NCBI RefSeq assembly: GCF_947500075.1
Contig: NZ_CANMQS010000003.1
Coordinates: forward strand, 372,001 to 436,000
Direction: 5' to 3'
Length of the DNA stretch: 64,000 bases
DNA from: an uncultured Sulfitobacter sp.
GTDB taxonomy: Bacteria > Pseudomonadota > Alphaproteobacteria > Rhodobacterales > Rhodobacteraceae
Shown here: positions 62,212 through 64,000 of the stretch, in pieces
How the letters are laid out: each line of letters starts with the position of its first letter
How positions within the stretch are numbered: the stretch's first letter is position 1
Translations under genes and position numbers: made by a program
The notes under the pieces: model-generated
Seen by the model: only the letters and a program-made list of their open reading frames with translations
What the model was told of the DNA's origin: nothing
Databases searched by the model: none

Positions 62212-62775
62212 ATGGCTGACCCGAGAGAAAATGAATTTTTAGACGATCTGGATGCGGCAGAGGCGGAAGTCTATGCCGCCGAGGAAGAAGAGATTGATGA
62301 CGAAGCGCTGGAACTGGATCAGCTCAGAGCGGAGCGGGACCAGCTGAAAGACCGCTTCATGCGTGCGCTTGCCGATGCGGAGAATGCGCGCAAGCGGTCT
62401 GACAAGGATCGGCGGGAGGCTGAGAACTATGGCGGTTCAAAGCTCGCGCGGGATATGCTGCCGGTCTATGACAACATGAAGCGCGCGCTGGAAGCCGCAA
62501 CGGATGAGCAACGTGATGTGTCCGGGCCCCTGCTTGAAGGGGTTGAACTGACCATGCGGGAGCTGCTGAACGTCTTCAAGAAACACGGGATTGAGATCAT
62601 CGCGCCAGAGGTTGGTGACAGGTTTGATCCCCAAAACCATCAGGCGATGTTCGAGGCACCTGTGCCGGGCACCAAGGCAGGCGATATCATTCAAGTTGCC
62701 GCCGAAGGGTTCATGCTGCATGATCGGTTGTTGCGTCCCGCGCAGGTTGGGGTTTCGTCGCAACCTGCGGGATAA
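62212..62775 (+). CDS. grpE: Nucleotide exchange factor GrpE
   Basis: 187 residues from ATG 62212. An acidic N-terminal region (LDAAEAEVYAAEEEEIDDEA) leads into a long coiled coil (LRAERDQLKDRFMRALADAENARKRSDKDRREAENYG) and the C-terminal beta-domain (ALEGVELTMRELLNVFKKHGIEII-like; FDPQNHQAMFEAPVPGTKAGDIIQVAAEGFMLHDRLLRPAQVGVS in pieces). Releases ADP from DnaK. Forms an operon with hrcA; dnaK and dnaJ are not in the window. Confidence 0.97.
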   Translation: MADPRENEFLDDLDAAEAEVYAAEEEEIDDEALELDQLRAERDQLKDRFMRALADAENARKRSDKDRREAENYGGSKLARDMLPVYDNMKRALEAATDEQRDVSGPLLEGVELTMRELLNVFKKHGIEIIAPEVGDRFDPQNHQAMFEAPVPGTKAGDIIQVAAEGFMLHDRLLRPAQVGVSSQPAG

Positions 62776-62824
62776 GAGATTTCAACGCTCCGCGGGGGTT
62801 TTTAAAACCATTTGGAAGAGGCGG

Positions 62825-64000
62825 TCAGGGCTTGGCCGCTTCTTTCAGTTTGTAGAGGATGTCGAGGGCTTCGCGGGGGGTGAGTTCGTCCGGCAGCACG
62901 TTTTTCAGGGCGTCTTCGACCTTTGAGGGTTTTTGGAGCTGTGGCGGCGGGGTCGCGCTGACGGAGAAAAGCGGGAGATCGTCGATCAGGGTTTTTTGTT
63001 TTGCCCCGCCTTCGCGTTCGCCTTTTTCCAGCGCGTCCAGCACCACCCGTGCACGGGCGATGACGCTGTCAGGCAGGCCAGCGAGCTGGGCGACCTGAAC
63101 ACCGTAGGATCGATCTGCGGCGCCCTTGCGGACTTCATGCAGGAAGATGACCTCGCCTTCCCATTCTTTCACGGCGACGGTCGCATTCTCAACACCGTGG
63201 AGTTTGGCGGAAAGGGCGGTCATTTCATGGTAGTGGGTGGCAAACAGGGCGCGGGCGCGATTGACGTCGTGCAGGTGTTCCAGTGTGGCCCAGGCGATGG
63301 AGAGACCGTCATAGGTTGCCGTGCCGCGGCCAATCTCATCCAGAATCACCAGCGCACGATCGTCGGCCTGATTGAGGATCGCGGCGGTTTCGACCATTTC
63401 GACCATGAAGGTGGAGCGTCCACGGGCAAGATCGTCTGAGGCTCCGACGCGGCTGAAGAGCTGGCTGATCAGGCCGATGTGGGCCTGTGTTGCCGGGACG
63501 TAGCTGCCCATTTGTGCCATCAGGGCAATCAATGCGTTCTGTCGCAGGAAAGTCGATTTGCCAGCCATGTTCGGGCCGGTCAGCAGCCAGACAGCGGCCG
63601 CGGTGCCGTCGGCGCTCAGATCGCAGTCATTTGCGATGAAGGGTTCCCCGGATTGCTGTTGCAGCGCACGTTCCACGACAGGATGTCGGCCCCCTTCAAT
63701 GCGAAAGGCGCGGCTGTTGTCGACTGTAGGTTTCGTCCAGTTTTCTTCCTCGGCGAGGTTTGCAAGGCTGAGCGCAAGATCAATCTCTGCCAGCCCGTTT
63801 GATGTCACCGCAATTTCGCCCGCGCGCTCAAGTATCCGGCCTTTCAGGCTTTCATAGAGCCGCTTTTCGATCTCCAGTGCTTCGTTGCCTGCGTTCAGGA
63901 TGCGGGTTTCCATTTCTGACAGTTCTACGGTGGTGAACCGCACCTGATTTGCGGTCGTCTGGCGATGGATGAAGGTGTCTGACAGCGGGGCGGAGAGCAT
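62825..64000 (-). CDS. mutS: DNA mismatch repair protein MutS (C-terminal part; 5' end beyond window)
   Basis: 391 codons are visible and run off the right edge, so this is the C-terminal half of MutS; an ATG at the border is coincidental. Visible are the end of the clamp/lever region ([22 protein letters not shown]), then the ATPase: [27 protein letters not shown] (Walker A), [26 protein letters not shown] (signature/Walker B region), [26 protein letters not shown] and [11 protein letters not shown] with the conserved His-Tyr-His, and the C-terminal [20 protein letters not shown]. Complete in these domains; convergent with grpE. Confidence 0.97.
   Translation of the reverse strand: MLSAPLSDTFIHRQTTANQVRFTTVELSEMETRILNAGNEALEIEKRLYESLKGRILERAGEIAVTSNGLAEIDLALSLANLAEEENWTKPTVDNSRAFRIEGGRHPVVERALQQQSGEPFIANDCDLSADGTAAAVWLLTGPNMAGKSTFLRQNALIALMAQMGSYVPATQAHIGLISQLFSRVGASDDLARGRSTFMVEMVETAAILNQADDRALVILDEIGRGTATYDGLSIAWATLEHLHDVNRARALFATHYHEMTALSAKLHGVENATVAVKEWEGEVIFLHEVRKGAADRSYGVQVAQLAGLPDSVIARARVVLDALEKGEREGGAKQKTLIDDLPLFSVSATPPPQLQKPSKVEDALKNVLPDELTPREALDILYKLKEAAKP

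Noticed and set aside
62825..64000. MutS as a broken or N-terminally truncated gene
   Set aside because: The reading frame is intact to the last base of the window; only the window border cuts it. The ATG at the edge is coincidental.

Overview
The window is about 64 kb of high-GC chromosome from an alphaproteobacterium, almost certainly a Rhodobacterales (Roseobacter-group) species. The evidence is the gene content and order: regB divergent from senC-regA with ahcY nearby; PAS protein-tsaE-uridylyltransferase-addB-addA-trxA; hslVU; smr-mltA-tim44 facing fxsA-secB; dnaQ-coaE-aroE-maf; and hemJ-rho-mnmE-mnmG-rsmG-parA-parB followed by hemW-rdgB-rph and hrcA-grpE. I see no tRNA, rRNA, insertion sequence, prophage or CRISPR array. 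The genes at both edges (phnD, mutS) are cut by the window.

Left accessory part (1-16.4 kb). It begins with phosphonate uptake genes phnC and phnD. A three-gene operon follows: an ECF sigma factor, a one-helix anti-sigma-like protein whose outer domain resembles a subtilase propeptide, and a secreted subtilase with a long Gly-rich 10-residue tandem repeat. Next come a LysR regulator and two small-molecule exporters (EamA, LysE). The most unusual block is 7.8-16.3 kb: a complete branched-chain-amino-acid-type ABC importer whose LivM permease is fused in frame to the small subunit of N,N-dimethylformamidase, followed directly by the large subunit and a LuxR-type regulator. It reads as an amide uptake-and-hydrolysis module. 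An internal ATG with a strong Shine-Dalgarno could also yield free small subunit.

Middle housekeeping part (16.4-50.8 kb). HemY-, HemX/mitofilin- and HemD-type genes diverge from tsaD-gpsA-YciI-EVE-DUF1761. Then come small hypothetical proteins, a candidate structured small RNA, extensin-like protein, ahcY, the RegB/SenC/RegA redox system, a DivL-position PAS protein with a perfect CtrA box in front, tsaE, a MurU-like transferase (its usual kinase partner is missing), addBA, trxA, hslVU, cell-wall and protein-export genes, and dnaQ-coaE-aroE-maf.

Origin and partition part (50.8-64 kb). The 402-bp maf-hemJ gap has several DnaA-box-like 9-mers, an AT-rich stretch, two GANTC sites and a perfect TTAA-N7-TTAA CtrA box. 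I interpret it as the chromosomal origin. Transcription diverges from it. Two perfect 16-bp parS sites lie inside the first codons of mnmG and rsmG, just upstream of parA-parB. hemW, rdgB and rph run back toward parB; hrcA-grpE and the convergent, truncated mutS close the window.
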